48,092 nt of DNA from Luteitalea sp. (GTDB lineage Bacteria > Acidobacteriota > Vicinamibacteria > Vicinamibacterales > Vicinamibacteraceae). The first letter of the stretch is position 1, and every line of letters starts with the position of its first letter. The stretch covers positions 1 through 48,092 of the forward strand of contig WHTZ01000050.1 of the NCBI GenBank assembly GCA_009377495.1, written 5' to 3'. Below the pieces are notes generated by a model. It saw only the letters and a program-made list of their open reading frames with translations. It had not been told where the DNA came from and did not search any database. Position numbers and translations under genes: made by a program. Below, piece after piece: positions 8,624-17,407 of this stretch.

Positions 8624-10141
8624 GTGCTGGTGATTGCAACGGGCGGGCTTGGAGCCGAGCAACTGCCGGAGCGTCCCAATGTTCTGCTCCTCCTCAGTGA
8701 CGATCAGCGGCCCGATACGATTGATGCTCTGGGCAATTCCGTTATACGGACCGCGAATCTGGATCGTCTCATCCGGGAAGGAACGACCTTCCTCCGGGCA
8801 GCCGCATCGTATCCACTCTGCGTTCCTAGCCGGGCCGAGATTCTGACCGGCGCCACCGGGTTTCGCAACGGCGTCTTGCCCGCGCACAGCAATCGCCTCG
8901 ATCCGTCCCTGGAGACGTGGGCCGAAGTCATGAGGGATGCCGGCTATCACACGTGGTACGTGGGGAAGTGGCATACCAGCGGCCGGCCCAGCGATCATGG
9001 TTACGAGAAAACGCTCGGGCTCTTCGCCTCCGGCGGTGGGGAGCCGACCTTCCCCCGAGACGTTCACGGACGCAAGGTGACGGGCTACCGGGGCTGGGTC
9101 TTTCAGACTGATGCGAAGGAGACGTTTCCGGATCAGGGCGTCGGGGTGACCCCGGACATCAGTGAGCGCATAGCCGCTGCGGCTATCGACGTCATCGCTC
9201 GAAAGCCGGAGCGTCCCTTCTTCCTTCATGTGAACTTCACCGCTCCCCATGATCCGCTCTTGCTGCCCCCAGGCTATGAGGAGCTGTACCGGCCCGAATC
9301 CATGCCCCTTCCAGCCAACTTTCAGCCGCTTCATCCCTTCGATCACGGAAACTTCTGGGGACGAGACGAGCAGCTGCTTCCATGGCCCCGGACCCCCGCC
9401 GACGTACGGGCCGATCTGGCTGCCTACTATGCCGTTATCTCCCATATGGACGCCAGTATCGGGAGGATCCTGAAGGCTCTCGAGGAGACGGAGCAGCTGG
9501 AGAAGACGCTCATCATCTTTGCCAGCGACCACGGCCTGGCCATGGGCAGCCACGGGCTGCGGGGTAAGCAGAACATGTACGAGCATACGATAGGCGTGCC
9601 GCTGATCGTCCGAGGGCCCAATATCCCCAGGGGAAAGCGAACCAAGGCGCAGGTCTATCTCCGAGACCTCTTTCCCACGACGTGTGAGCTGACCGGGATC
9701 CCCATTCCCGACAGCGTTCAGGGGAGGAGCTTTGCTCCCATTCTGTCTGGTACGAAGGAAGCAATCTACCGACACATCTTTGGGCTCTTCGGAGACAGCC
9801 AACGGATGGTACGGGGCGAGCGATACAAACTGATCGAGTATCCCCAGATTGAGCAGACGCAGTTCTTCGATCTCGAACGCGATCCATGGGAGCTCAACAA
9901 TCTAGCTGACGATCCTGCTCATGCTGCGGTGGTTCGGGAGCTGAGGGATGTGCTGCGTCGCTGGCAACAGGAAATGAACGATCCTTTAGTCAGTCGGCGT
10001 TCGGGCGAACGAGCGCTACCCAAGGACCATCGCCCGGGGATTGAAGGGTCACTAAACCTAGTCTGTCTCTCCACAATACAGCTGTCGTCTAAGAATTCTA
10101 ATGGCGGGAACGGTAGCCCTTGTCTATGCTTGCAGCAATAG
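8624..10141 (+). CDS. Type I sulfatase with receptor-derived ends
   Basis: RPNVLLLLSDDQRPD carries the first metal aspartates, C66-V-P-S-R the formylglycine motif, GKWHTSGRPSDHG the active-site lysine/histidine region, and FASDHGLAMGSHG the second metal site; LKGK-like LRGKQNMYEH and FDLERDPWELNNL are typical of choline-sulfatase/iduronate-sulfatase-like enzymes. The only possible start is GTG 8624, because a stop lies in frame at 8612-8614. The resulting leader VLVIATGGLGAEQ is a hydrophobic core without a basic n-region. The last 30 or so codons (after HRPG) read into DNA homologous to the leader of TonB copy 1, so the native stop is also missing. The core looks intact, but export may be impaired. 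Confidence 0.88.
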   Translation: MLVIATGGLGAEQLPERPNVLLLLSDDQRPDTIDALGNSVIRTANLDRLIREGTTFLRAAASYPLCVPSRAEILTGATGFRNGVLPAHSNRLDPSLETWAEVMRDAGYHTWYVGKWHTSGRPSDHGYEKTLGLFASGGGEPTFPRDVHGRKVTGYRGWVFQTDAKETFPDQGVGVTPDISERIAAAAIDVIARKPERPFFLHVNFTAPHDPLLLPPGYEELYRPESMPLPANFQPLHPFDHGNFWGRDEQLLPWPRTPADVRADLAAYYAVISHMDASIGRILKALEETEQLEKTLIIFASDHGLAMGSHGLRGKQNMYEHTIGVPLIVRGPNIPRGKRTKAQVYLRDLFPTTCELTGIPIPDSVQGRSFAPILSGTKEAIYRHIFGLFGDSQRMVRGERYKLIEYPQIEQTQFFDLERDPWELNNLADDPAHAAVVRELRDVLRRWQQEMNDPLVSRRSGERALPKDHRPGIEGSLNLVCLSTIQLSSKNSNGGNGSPCLCLQQ

Positions 10142-10232
10142 TGCGGACACATGGTCGATGCCGGCCGACGCGGTAAAGAAACACTCATGCTGCTGCTCAT
10201 GGACCGTGGCAGCTTGAGGGGGTACGCACAAA

Positions 10233-13200
10233 ATGGTACGTCATGTTCTAGCGGACCGCGGCCAGGGCCGCGCTCCCCGACGCTCACTCGACGCACTGAA
10301 ACTTGCCTCAAAGAGCCAAGTTTTCCGTGCCTCAAGGGTTCTGGTAGGGATGTGGTGGAGTGTCTCGAGTATCTTGATAAGTGTGACGCCCCTCTACGGG
10401 CAGGTCCAGACGACCACGGCCATCATGGGGACAGTGCGAGACACCACCGGGGCTGTCTTGCCGGGCGTGACGGTCACGATTGTGCATGAAGCGACCGGCG
10501 TCAGGCGGGAGCGCGTGACGAATAACGCCGGGGACTATTCGTTTCAGTCCCTGCAGCCAGGGACCTACACGATCCGGGCGGAGCTGGAGGGATTTCGGCC
10601 GGCCGTGATTACGGATCGCGAGGCGTTGGTCGCGATCCCGGCGGAGGTCGATGTCATCCTCGAGCTGGGTGACGTCAGCGAAGAGATCACCATCTCAGCC
10701 GCCGGGGCGGAGCTGCTCAATACGACGACGGCGGAACTGGCCACGACCATCGACGAGCAGTTGGTGGATAACATGCCCGTCGAATCGCGCAATTACTTTG
10801 ATGTGCTGGCCCTGGCGCCCAATACCTCGCCCCAATATCTGAGTACGGGGAATCTGACGTTTGGCCAGCATTCCTTGCGGCGTGTGAGTGCGGCCGGCAG
10901 CTTCGAGTCCTCGGGTGTCCTGGCGGGCGGCCAGCGCGACTCGTCGTCGAGTGTCTCGATTGATGGATCGGACGCGTCGCTGGCGATCTACAGCCAGAAC
11001 GTCAATATTCTCTCGTCCGCGATGGTGAAAGAGCTGCGACTGCAGACGGCCAGCATGAGTGCGGAGTTTGGCAACGGGGCAAATGCCGTCAATATCATCA
11101 CCAAGAGCGGCGGCAACGCCTTTCAGGGTGAGGCGTTCTGGGAACATCGCAACGACAATCTCGACGCGAAGAACTTCTTTACGAACCTGGCCGGTGAAAC
11201 CCTGCCCGAATACAAACGGAACAAATGGGGCGGCTCGCTGGGCGGGCCCATCCTGCAGAATCGGCTCTTCTTTTTTGCGAATCATGAGGGCTCGCGCCTC
11301 CGCCAGGCCGTCCAGAGCAATGCCAGGGTCCCAACGGCCGCCGAACGCAACGGCGACTTCTCGGACACGGTCCTGGCCGCGTCGGAGGGCGGGACGCAGC
11401 CGGCGCCCCAGCTGTTTAATCCGTTGGACTTCGATCCCGAGACGGGGCTGCGCACGCCCTTCCCCAATAACCGGATTCCTCCCGAGCTGATGGCCTCCGA
11501 GATCCAACCGATCTTGGAATTCACGCCCCTGCCCAATACGGTCATCGATGGGGTGCCGCAGTATTCGGGGACGACGCGGACCACGATCGACGAGGACCAG
11601 TTCAGCGTGCGACTCGATTGGCACAAGAGCGAAGACACAACGATTTGGGGACGCTATACATATAGCCGGCGAGACGCGGCGCAGAAGGGGCTCCTGGGAC
11701 CGTTGACGGGTGAGGAGACCCCCGGCAGCACCCAGGATGTCGTGGTCAACTGGAGCGAAGTGATCACTCCCACGCTCATTAATGATCTGTCCGTGTCCTA
11801 CGCGCGTCCCCGGTGGGGCATTGGCCGTCCCCTGGATGTTCCAGATGTGGCGGCCTTAGCCGGTATCGAAAACACGTCTAGTCTCGGCGGTAGCCCGCTC
11901 CTTCAAAGCCAGGACTTTGCCGTCGGCACGTCGGCTCTCTTTAATTGGAGGCCGGTTCAGAATACGTATCAGCTCAAAGATGACGTCACCTGGACCAAAG
12001 GCAAGCATGCGTTTAAGACGGGCTTCCAGGTCACGGAACGGCGCTTGTTCTTCCCGCAGCAGTCGTCCGACAAAGGGCGTCTAGCGTTTGAAAACGCCTT
12101 TACCCGCGCCTGCCCACAGGGCGATGAGCGGTGCGAGGAGGCCCGACAGGCTGCCGGGCTACCCGTCGGGGGGCTGAGCTTCGCGGACATGCTGCTAGGG
12201 TTCCCGGTCGAAACCAATATCGAGTTCAGGCAAGTGGAGTGGGCCGGGAGGCAGACCTACTGGGCGGCGTATGTCCAGGATAGCTGGCAGGTTCACGACC
12301 GCCTGACCCTCAATCTGGGCCTGCGCTGGGAGACGTGGAGTCCGTGGCGCCATCGTCGTCACGCAGCGACCGGATTCGACTTCACGCCCCCGGGGCAACT
12401 GCTATTTGCGCTAGAGGACCCCCTGGACGTGTTCGATCCGGCCACGGATCTTGGCGGAAACGCAGCCCTGAGCGGAAACCTTCCCGAGCATGGATATGAC
12501 AGCCCGGCCGGGAATTTCGGACCACGGATCGGATTGTCCTTTCGGCCCCTCGACAATACCGTAGTCCGGGCTGGCGGCGGGATCTTTTACGCCGGTAATC
12601 TCAACACAAACAACATGTCGGATATGCAACAGGCAGGGGCGCCCTTCACTTTGAGGAATTTTCAGATCATCGATCAGGGCGAGCAGCTTCCCTCTATCGA
12701 TATACGCAATCTGTTTCCGGCCGCGGCACCAACCGCGATTCCCCAGGCATTTGAGGATCCGCCAGCCACGCCGCGTGTGCTCGGCCAGCTAGAATATGAC
12801 ACACCGACTGTGGCTCAGTGGTCGCTCAGCGTGCAGCATCGCGTGCACGCCAGATGGTCCGTGAACGTGGACTATCTGGGATCGCATACCGTGCACAACA
12901 ACCAGTGGGTGGACTTGAATGCTCCTCTGTTGCCTCAAGGAGATCTGGCCGACGTGCCGCTCCAGGAGCGCCGGCCGCTGCCGGGGTGGGGACGGATTGA
13001 CAGTTGGGTCCCGTGGGGGTGGTCCAAGTATCACTCGGCCACCTTCGGCGTGACTAACCGGCAATGGCACGGGCTGACGCTGCGATCCAGCCTCACGTGG
13101 GCCAAGAATCTGTCGTCCAGCATCAGTGTCATTAACAGTGACCGAGGTAACATGGATTTTCGCCATTTCGACCTGTGGGCCGGCCGGTCGAATTTTGTGC

Positions 13201-13727
13201 CGACGGTCCGCTCCGTCACCGGGTGGACCTATGAGTTACCTTGGGGCGAAGGTCGAGCCTTCCCGCTGCACGGTGTGCTGAACCAGATCTTGGGAGGATG
13301 GAACGTCAGCGGAAAAGCCGAGTTCTCCGACGGCGCGCCGGTCACGGTCACCACCAACGACAATACCGGAAGTGCCCTAAGCCAACTCGCCGATCGAGTT
13401 CCAGACTGCGATTTGACGGACGCCCCGGAGGATCGGTTTGAGTGGTTCAATACCAGCTGTTTCGAGCAGCCGGCGTTTGGGACGTTTGGTACAGGCCCAG
13501 CCGGACTGATCAACGCCCCGGGGATTAACAACCTCGATCTTCGGATCGCCAAGGTGTTTCCGATTTCCGCCGGCGCGAGAATGGAGTTTCTGGCCAGCCT
13601 CTTCAACGCGTTGAATCACACCCAGTGGGGGAACCCTGTGACGAATCTCCAGAGCGCCGATTTTGGGAGGATCGGTAGCGCGCGTCCGGCACGCCAGATC
13701 AACTTCGAATTGCGACTCATCTTCTGA
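10233..13727 (+). CDS. TonB-dependent receptor, Oar-like (copy 2)
   Basis: A 1164-residue receptor with the same order as copy 1: signal peptide, carboxypeptidase-regulatory domain (GTVRDTTGAVLPGVTVTI), plug (SVSIDGSDASLAIYSQN, NIITKSGGNAFQG) and barrel ending in INFELRLIF. It starts at ATG 10233 with a GAGGGGG tract about 10 nt upstream. The same 93-bp element interrupts the signal peptide in frame. Differences from copy 1 cluster in predicted surface loops, for example NTSSLGGSPLLQSQDFAVGTSALFNW and the region after NLNTNNMSDM. The 18 bases that follow the stop (GACGGCACACTGTG and onward) are shared with copy 1. The downstream genes form a hydrolytic cluster, suggesting uptake of a glycan-derived ligand. 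Confidence 0.92.
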   Translation: MVRHVLADRGQGRAPRRSLDALKLASKSQVFRASRVLVGMWWSVSSILISVTPLYGQVQTTTAIMGTVRDTTGAVLPGVTVTIVHEATGVRRERVTNNAGDYSFQSLQPGTYTIRAELEGFRPAVITDREALVAIPAEVDVILELGDVSEEITISAAGAELLNTTTAELATTIDEQLVDNMPVESRNYFDVLALAPNTSPQYLSTGNLTFGQHSLRRVSAAGSFESSGVLAGGQRDSSSSVSIDGSDASLAIYSQNVNILSSAMVKELRLQTASMSAEFGNGANAVNIITKSGGNAFQGEAFWEHRNDNLDAKNFFTNLAGETLPEYKRNKWGGSLGGPILQNRLFFFANHEGSRLRQAVQSNARVPTAAERNGDFSDTVLAASEGGTQPAPQLFNPLDFDPETGLRTPFPNNRIPPELMASEIQPILEFTPLPNTVIDGVPQYSGTTRTTIDEDQFSVRLDWHKSEDTTIWGRYTYSRRDAAQKGLLGPLTGEETPGSTQDVVVNWSEVITPTLINDLSVSYARPRWGIGRPLDVPDVAALAGIENTSSLGGSPLLQSQDFAVGTSALFNWRPVQNTYQLKDDVTWTKGKHAFKTGFQVTERRLFFPQQSSDKGRLAFENAFTRACPQGDERCEEARQAAGLPVGGLSFADMLLGFPVETNIEFRQVEWAGRQTYWAAYVQDSWQVHDRLTLNLGLRWETWSPWRHRRHAATGFDFTPPGQLLFALEDPLDVFDPATDLGGNAALSGNLPEHGYDSPAGNFGPRIGLSFRPLDNTVVRAGGGIFYAGNLNTNNMSDMQQAGAPFTLRNFQIIDQGEQLPSIDIRNLFPAAAPTAIPQAFEDPPATPRVLGQLEYDTPTVAQWSLSVQHRVHARWSVNVDYLGSHTVHNNQWVDLNAPLLPQGDLADVPLQERRPLPGWGRIDSWVPWGWSKYHSATFGVTNRQWHGLTLRSSLTWAKNLSSSISVINSDRGNMDFRHFDLWAGRSNFVPTVRSVTGWTYELPWGEGRAFPLHGVLNQILGGWNVSGKAEFSDGAPVTVTTNDNTGSALSQLADRVPDCDLTDAPEDRFEWFNTSCFEQPAFGTFGTGPAGLINAPGINNLDLRIAKVFPISAGARMEFLASLFNALNHTQWGNPVTNLQSADFGRIGSARPARQINFELRLIF
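10250..10342 (+). repeat. 93-bp palindromic element in frame in signal peptide (copy A2)
   Basis: The same element as at 5128-5220, again between GTTCT copies (10245-10249 and 10338-10342), with the same CGCGGCCAGGGCCGCG hairpin and the same length. It encodes ADRGQGRAPRRSLDALKLAS and onward in the receptor frame. Only a few bases differ from copy A1, so the receptor was probably duplicated after insertion. Confidence 0.85.
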
Positions 13728-13848
13728 CGGCACACTGTGTTGCTCGTCTCACATCCTGTGGTTGCTCCTGATCGCGATACGCATGGGATGAGGAGAACGA
13801 GCTGCTCGGCGACGATAAACATCTAACCGCAAGAGAGGCAGGCGTTCC
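13728..13848 (+). other. Intergenic spacer after TonB copy 2
   Basis: The first 18 bases match the sequence after TonB copy 1; beyond that the sequence is unrelated. GAGAGG about 12 nt before 13849 is the likely ribosome-binding site of the next gene. No terminator hairpin is evident. Confidence 0.45.
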
Positions 13849-16227
13849 ATGCGATCAACTCGAATTGTGTTGGGATGCTTGACGCTTTCGCTGGTCGCTT
13901 TTCTTGTTGCGCCGTCCGCCGCTTCTGGACAAACATCCGCTCAGGAATTCGAAACGCAGATGCTCCGGGTGTTAGAACCTGAAAAGCCATACACGTACCA
14001 CGCTGCGCTCAAAGAGACCCCAGTTCACAGAGACCGCAGAGCAGCCGACTCAACACCTCGCCCCGACGAGCTTGCCATTCCGGTCAACGGCTGGCGCTTG
14101 TGGATTCCGCAAGATGCTGGCCAAGTACTCAGTACCGCCGCAGAAGACTTCGTCGATTATCTTCACACCTCGATGGGAGTCACAGCTGAACTAATTCGTC
14201 GGCCCATGCGCGATGGCTGGAGAGACCTGACACCCGGCATAACCGTCGTAACCGCCCAACAAGCGCCCGAATGCACCTCTCAGCTGAAGGCCGACAAAGA
14301 CTACCGAATCAGGACGAATGCAGATCAGATCGTGATTTGCGGCTTGGGTGAAAGCGGCGCCGCCTATGCGCTGTATAACCTCGAATCTCGCATGAACTTG
14401 AGAGAGGCTCCTTTTCTCCCGCACGATCTTGATACGGTCCGTCACAGCATCTACCAGACCCGGATGGTCCTCAATTGGTTGGGATGGATGGAATGGCCTG
14501 ACCCGTATCTATCGCGACTGGCCCACGATGGCTTCGATGCCATATACGCCTCGGCCTACGCAAATCCCAACGGCGTCGAGGGACCGCCTCACTACGACGC
14601 GATACGCCAGCAGACCCCAGCCCAAATGACCGACCTGCTCAAGCGAGCGGCCCGGTTTGGCATCAGGGTTTATACCCCGATCCTCTATCGCTACACGGGC
14701 ACTCCAGAGAACGAGCAAGGCCTCAGGGCACTCGTGAGAGATATTGTGACGCAGTTTCCTGACATCGCCGGCTACATCCTGCTGACGGAAGGCTTTTACT
14801 ACGATGAATGGTTCGGTGCGGGCGGCCAGGGCGATGCCGACCTCAAGGAGTGGGCGCGCCAGTGGACCCGGGGCGTCGAAATCGTCGCTGAAGAGTGCCA
14901 TCGGATCGACCCCGCTATCGAGATCCTCCCGTGGGAATACAACATCGATTTCAGACCGCAGCAGGCAGCATTGAAAGCGTACGTGATGAGCATCATGCCG
15001 GAGGACACGATTCCGCTGCTCACCTGGGAAAATGGAAAGAGCTTCAAGATGGACGGGCTGACCGGGTATTTACGCGACTACTCGCTGAACCAAGTCGGCC
15101 CGGCCGAAGTGACGGAGGCGCAGGTCAAGGAGCTCAAGCGACGAGGCATGCACGTCTATGCAAAAGTCGATACGTTTGCGAGCTGGCAGTTTGGCACAAC
15201 GCCGTACCTGCCTGCTCCGTTTCAATGGCACCGGCGATACCAGGCGCTGGAGCGATACGGCATCGATGGTACACACGAGAGCTGGAGTAACGGCTACAAG
15301 CCAAACTTCATGACGGAAGTGAGAGCCTGGTATTGCTGGACTGATGCGCCACCCTTGACGGAGTTGCTCCGGGCAATCGCCCGCCGGGACTTCGGTGAAG
15401 AGGGGGTGGACTTGGTGCTCCAAGCCTGGAGCGAGTTTAGCGAGGCCATCAAGTCGGTGGTCGATACCGGACCCTCACCTGGAACCAACAATGCGGTGGC
15501 CAACCCGTTCTTCTTTCAGCAGCCACGTCGACGGACCATGACGATTGAACACTCATGGTGGGATCAACAGAAGTGGATGACGCACCGAGGAGGGAACATC
15601 AACCCGCATTGGCCGTATCCTCCGAGGTTTCTGCTCTTTTACCCGGACTTTTCCAATCAGGTCAACCAGGCGGAAACGTACGCTCGAGCCAGATCTGGCG
15701 TGGTCCGCATCGAACCGGCGGCGAAGCTCGAAGGCCTGGCGGTCTTGCCTATCTTCACTCGCTACCTCACGCAAGCAGCCGAAGGGTTCGAGAAAGGACT
15801 CCGGAGCTATCGGAAGGCTGCCATGGAAGCGCCGGACGATAAGCGAAAGGATGCCGTCCGTGAGGTTCTCATCGTCGAGCAGATGCAAAGGATGCTTCGA
15901 AGCGCTGTGGCGATGCTGAACTTTGAGGATCTGCGTTTTCGGCTGATGACAGGGGAAGAGCAGTCTGCAAAGCGGGGCATGCTCGACGAGATGGAGACGA
16001 TTCTGGCGGACGAGATTGACCGGACGGAATCGTCGCTGGAGGCCGCCAAACGAGACTCTCGCCTGGGCTACGAAATGGAAAGAGACTATGTGTATGAACC
16101 TTTCGTGATCGAAGAAAAGCTAGAGCTCCTGAGACGAACGCTGCACGAGGAAATCCCTGCACACAGGAAGACCTGTTGCGCCAGCATGGATGATGAGGGA
16201 GCTGGACGGCTGCGGAAAGAGGACTGA
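13849..16227 (+). CDS. Large exported glycoside-hydrolase-like protein
   Basis: A 792-residue protein with a clear signal peptide (LGCLTLSLVAFLVAPSAASGQ). Residues about 75-180 resemble the small alpha/beta domain that precedes the barrel in GH20 hexosaminidases and GH67-type alpha-glucuronidases (ITVVTAQQAPE...DKDYRI...QIVICGLGESGAAYALYNLESRM). A TIM-barrel-like region follows, with Trp-rich and acidic motifs (RMVLNWLGWMEWPDPY, AGYILLTEGFYYDEWFG, LPWEYNIDF, DGTHESWSNGYKPNF). The C-terminal 200 residues are charged and probably helical. I do not recognise a named GH family, so the enzyme class is an inference and the catalytic residues are not assigned. The oxidoreductase start lies 2 nt after the stop, indicating an operon that also includes the M20 peptidase. 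Confidence 0.7.
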   Translation: MRSTRIVLGCLTLSLVAFLVAPSAASGQTSAQEFETQMLRVLEPEKPYTYHAALKETPVHRDRRAADSTPRPDELAIPVNGWRLWIPQDAGQVLSTAAEDFVDYLHTSMGVTAELIRRPMRDGWRDLTPGITVVTAQQAPECTSQLKADKDYRIRTNADQIVICGLGESGAAYALYNLESRMNLREAPFLPHDLDTVRHSIYQTRMVLNWLGWMEWPDPYLSRLAHDGFDAIYASAYANPNGVEGPPHYDAIRQQTPAQMTDLLKRAARFGIRVYTPILYRYTGTPENEQGLRALVRDIVTQFPDIAGYILLTEGFYYDEWFGAGGQGDADLKEWARQWTRGVEIVAEECHRIDPAIEILPWEYNIDFRPQQAALKAYVMSIMPEDTIPLLTWENGKSFKMDGLTGYLRDYSLNQVGPAEVTEAQVKELKRRGMHVYAKVDTFASWQFGTTPYLPAPFQWHRRYQALERYGIDGTHESWSNGYKPNFMTEVRAWYCWTDAPPLTELLRAIARRDFGEEGVDLVLQAWSEFSEAIKSVVDTGPSPGTNNAVANPFFFQQPRRRTMTIEHSWWDQQKWMTHRGGNINPHWPYPPRFLLFYPDFSNQVNQAETYARARSGVVRIEPAAKLEGLAVLPIFTRYLTQAAEGFEKGLRSYRKAAMEAPDDKRKDAVREVLIVEQMQRMLRSAVAMLNFEDLRFRLMTGEEQSAKRGMLDEMETILADEIDRTESSLEAAKRDSRLGYEMERDYVYEPFVIEEKLELLRRTLHEEIPAHRKTCCASMDDEGAGRLRKED

Positions 16228-16229
16228 GC

Positions 16230-17237
16230 GTGAAAGACATACGGTTGGCGCTCGCAGGATGCGGGCTCTTTGCGGAAAGCCATCTGCAGGCCCTACGAGC
16301 CGTACCCGGCGCGCGTGCGGTGGCAGTCTACGATATTGACCGGGGGCGGGCTGAGTATCTGGCTCGCGTGTTTGACGTTCCCACCGTGTGCGACTCGATC
16401 GCAGAGCTGTGCGGGCATCCCGAGGCAGACGCCGTGGACGTTGTCACACCGGAGCACCTCCACACAGAGGCCGTGTTACTGGCGTGTGAAGCGGGGAAGC
16501 ACGTCTTCGTGGAAAAGCCGCTGGCACTGGATGTGGCCGAGGGCGACCGCATGATCGATGCGTTCGAGAAGACCGACTTGGTCCTTATGCCAGGCCACAT
16601 CCTGCGGTTCGAGACGAAATACGCATCGCTTCGGGAGGAGGTGGCCTCGAGCCGCCTCGGGCGGGTCGTCTCCATGCAGGCACGCCGCAACCGGCCGCGT
16701 GCTCTGCTCGGCCGCTATAGTCGCGTCCATCCGGCGCATGTCAACTGCATTCACGACATTGACCTGATGCTCTGGTACGCGGGGCAGCCGGTGCGCCGCG
16801 TGCGGGGCTATGAGCGCAACATCCACGGCGGGTCCAAGCCTGACGTGTTTTGGGGCGTGATCGAGTTCGAGGGAGGCGCAGTGGGAGTCGTGGAAGCCGC
16901 GTGGCTGCTCGAGGAGCAAGGTGGTGTCGTCCTCGATGATGCTTTCCACCTGATGGGCGCAACGGGCGCGGCTCACCTGAGCGCCTTTCCGCCTCCGTTG
17001 AGCTACTGGACCTCGGATGGCTTCGCCGTTCCCGACGTCAGCTACAACCCGCTCATTCGTGGCGCGGCCTTTGGTGCGCTTCGCGACGAGTTGTCCTATT
17101 TCTGCGATTGCGTGCGGTTGCGGCGCAAGCCCGAGGTGATCCGACCTGTCGAGGCCCGCAATGCGGTTCGCGTTGCGCTCGCGCTGACGGAATCCGCCGC
17201 CGCCGGGCGAGACGTTGAGATTCAGGACTGGAGGTAG
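16230..17237 (+). CDS. Gfo/Idh/MocA family oxidoreductase
   Basis: A 335-residue protein beginning (GTG) with VKDIRLALAGCGLFAESHLQAL, the Rossmann nucleotide-binding loop. FVEKPLALD holds the conserved EKP lysine, and HVNCIHDIDLMLWYAG gives the family's catalytic histidine/aspartate region. C-terminal dimerisation beta-sheet follows. It would oxidise a sugar or sugar acid in the cytoplasm. It starts 2 nt after the preceding glycosidase-like gene, a tightly coupled pair, and its end contains GGAGGT, which may serve the next gene. Only distantly similar to the oxidoreductase at 525-1613. Substrate unknown. Confidence 0.9.
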   Translation: MKDIRLALAGCGLFAESHLQALRAVPGARAVAVYDIDRGRAEYLARVFDVPTVCDSIAELCGHPEADAVDVVTPEHLHTEAVLLACEAGKHVFVEKPLALDVAEGDRMIDAFEKTDLVLMPGHILRFETKYASLREEVASSRLGRVVSMQARRNRPRALLGRYSRVHPAHVNCIHDIDLMLWYAGQPVRRVRGYERNIHGGSKPDVFWGVIEFEGGAVGVVEAAWLLEEQGGVVLDDAFHLMGATGAAHLSAFPPPLSYWTSDGFAVPDVSYNPLIRGAAFGALRDELSYFCDCVRLRRKPEVIRPVEARNAVRVALALTESAAAGRDVEIQDWR

Positions 17238-17407
17238 ATGGCATGCGCTCGAGTGAGCCCATCTGCCGGGTTTTCGACGGCGATTGCGGGCTCACTGTCG
17301 ATGCGTTCCTCCCCTGCGCCTCTGACGCCTTCCGTCAGCCACGGTCGCGTCCACGTGGAGGCCGCCTGGAGCACCATGTGTCGCCTCACACTTCCGCCGA
17401 ACCTTCT

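Noticed and set aside
8474..9802. Antisense open frame of 442 codons opposite a sulfatase
   Set aside because: Shadow of a real gene; no start signal, no family resemblance, and it crosses the receptor-sulfatase boundary.
17243..17407. N-terminal extension of the M20 peptidase
   Set aside because: Good ribosome-binding site but no signal peptide, domain or protein-like pattern; kept only as an alternative start.
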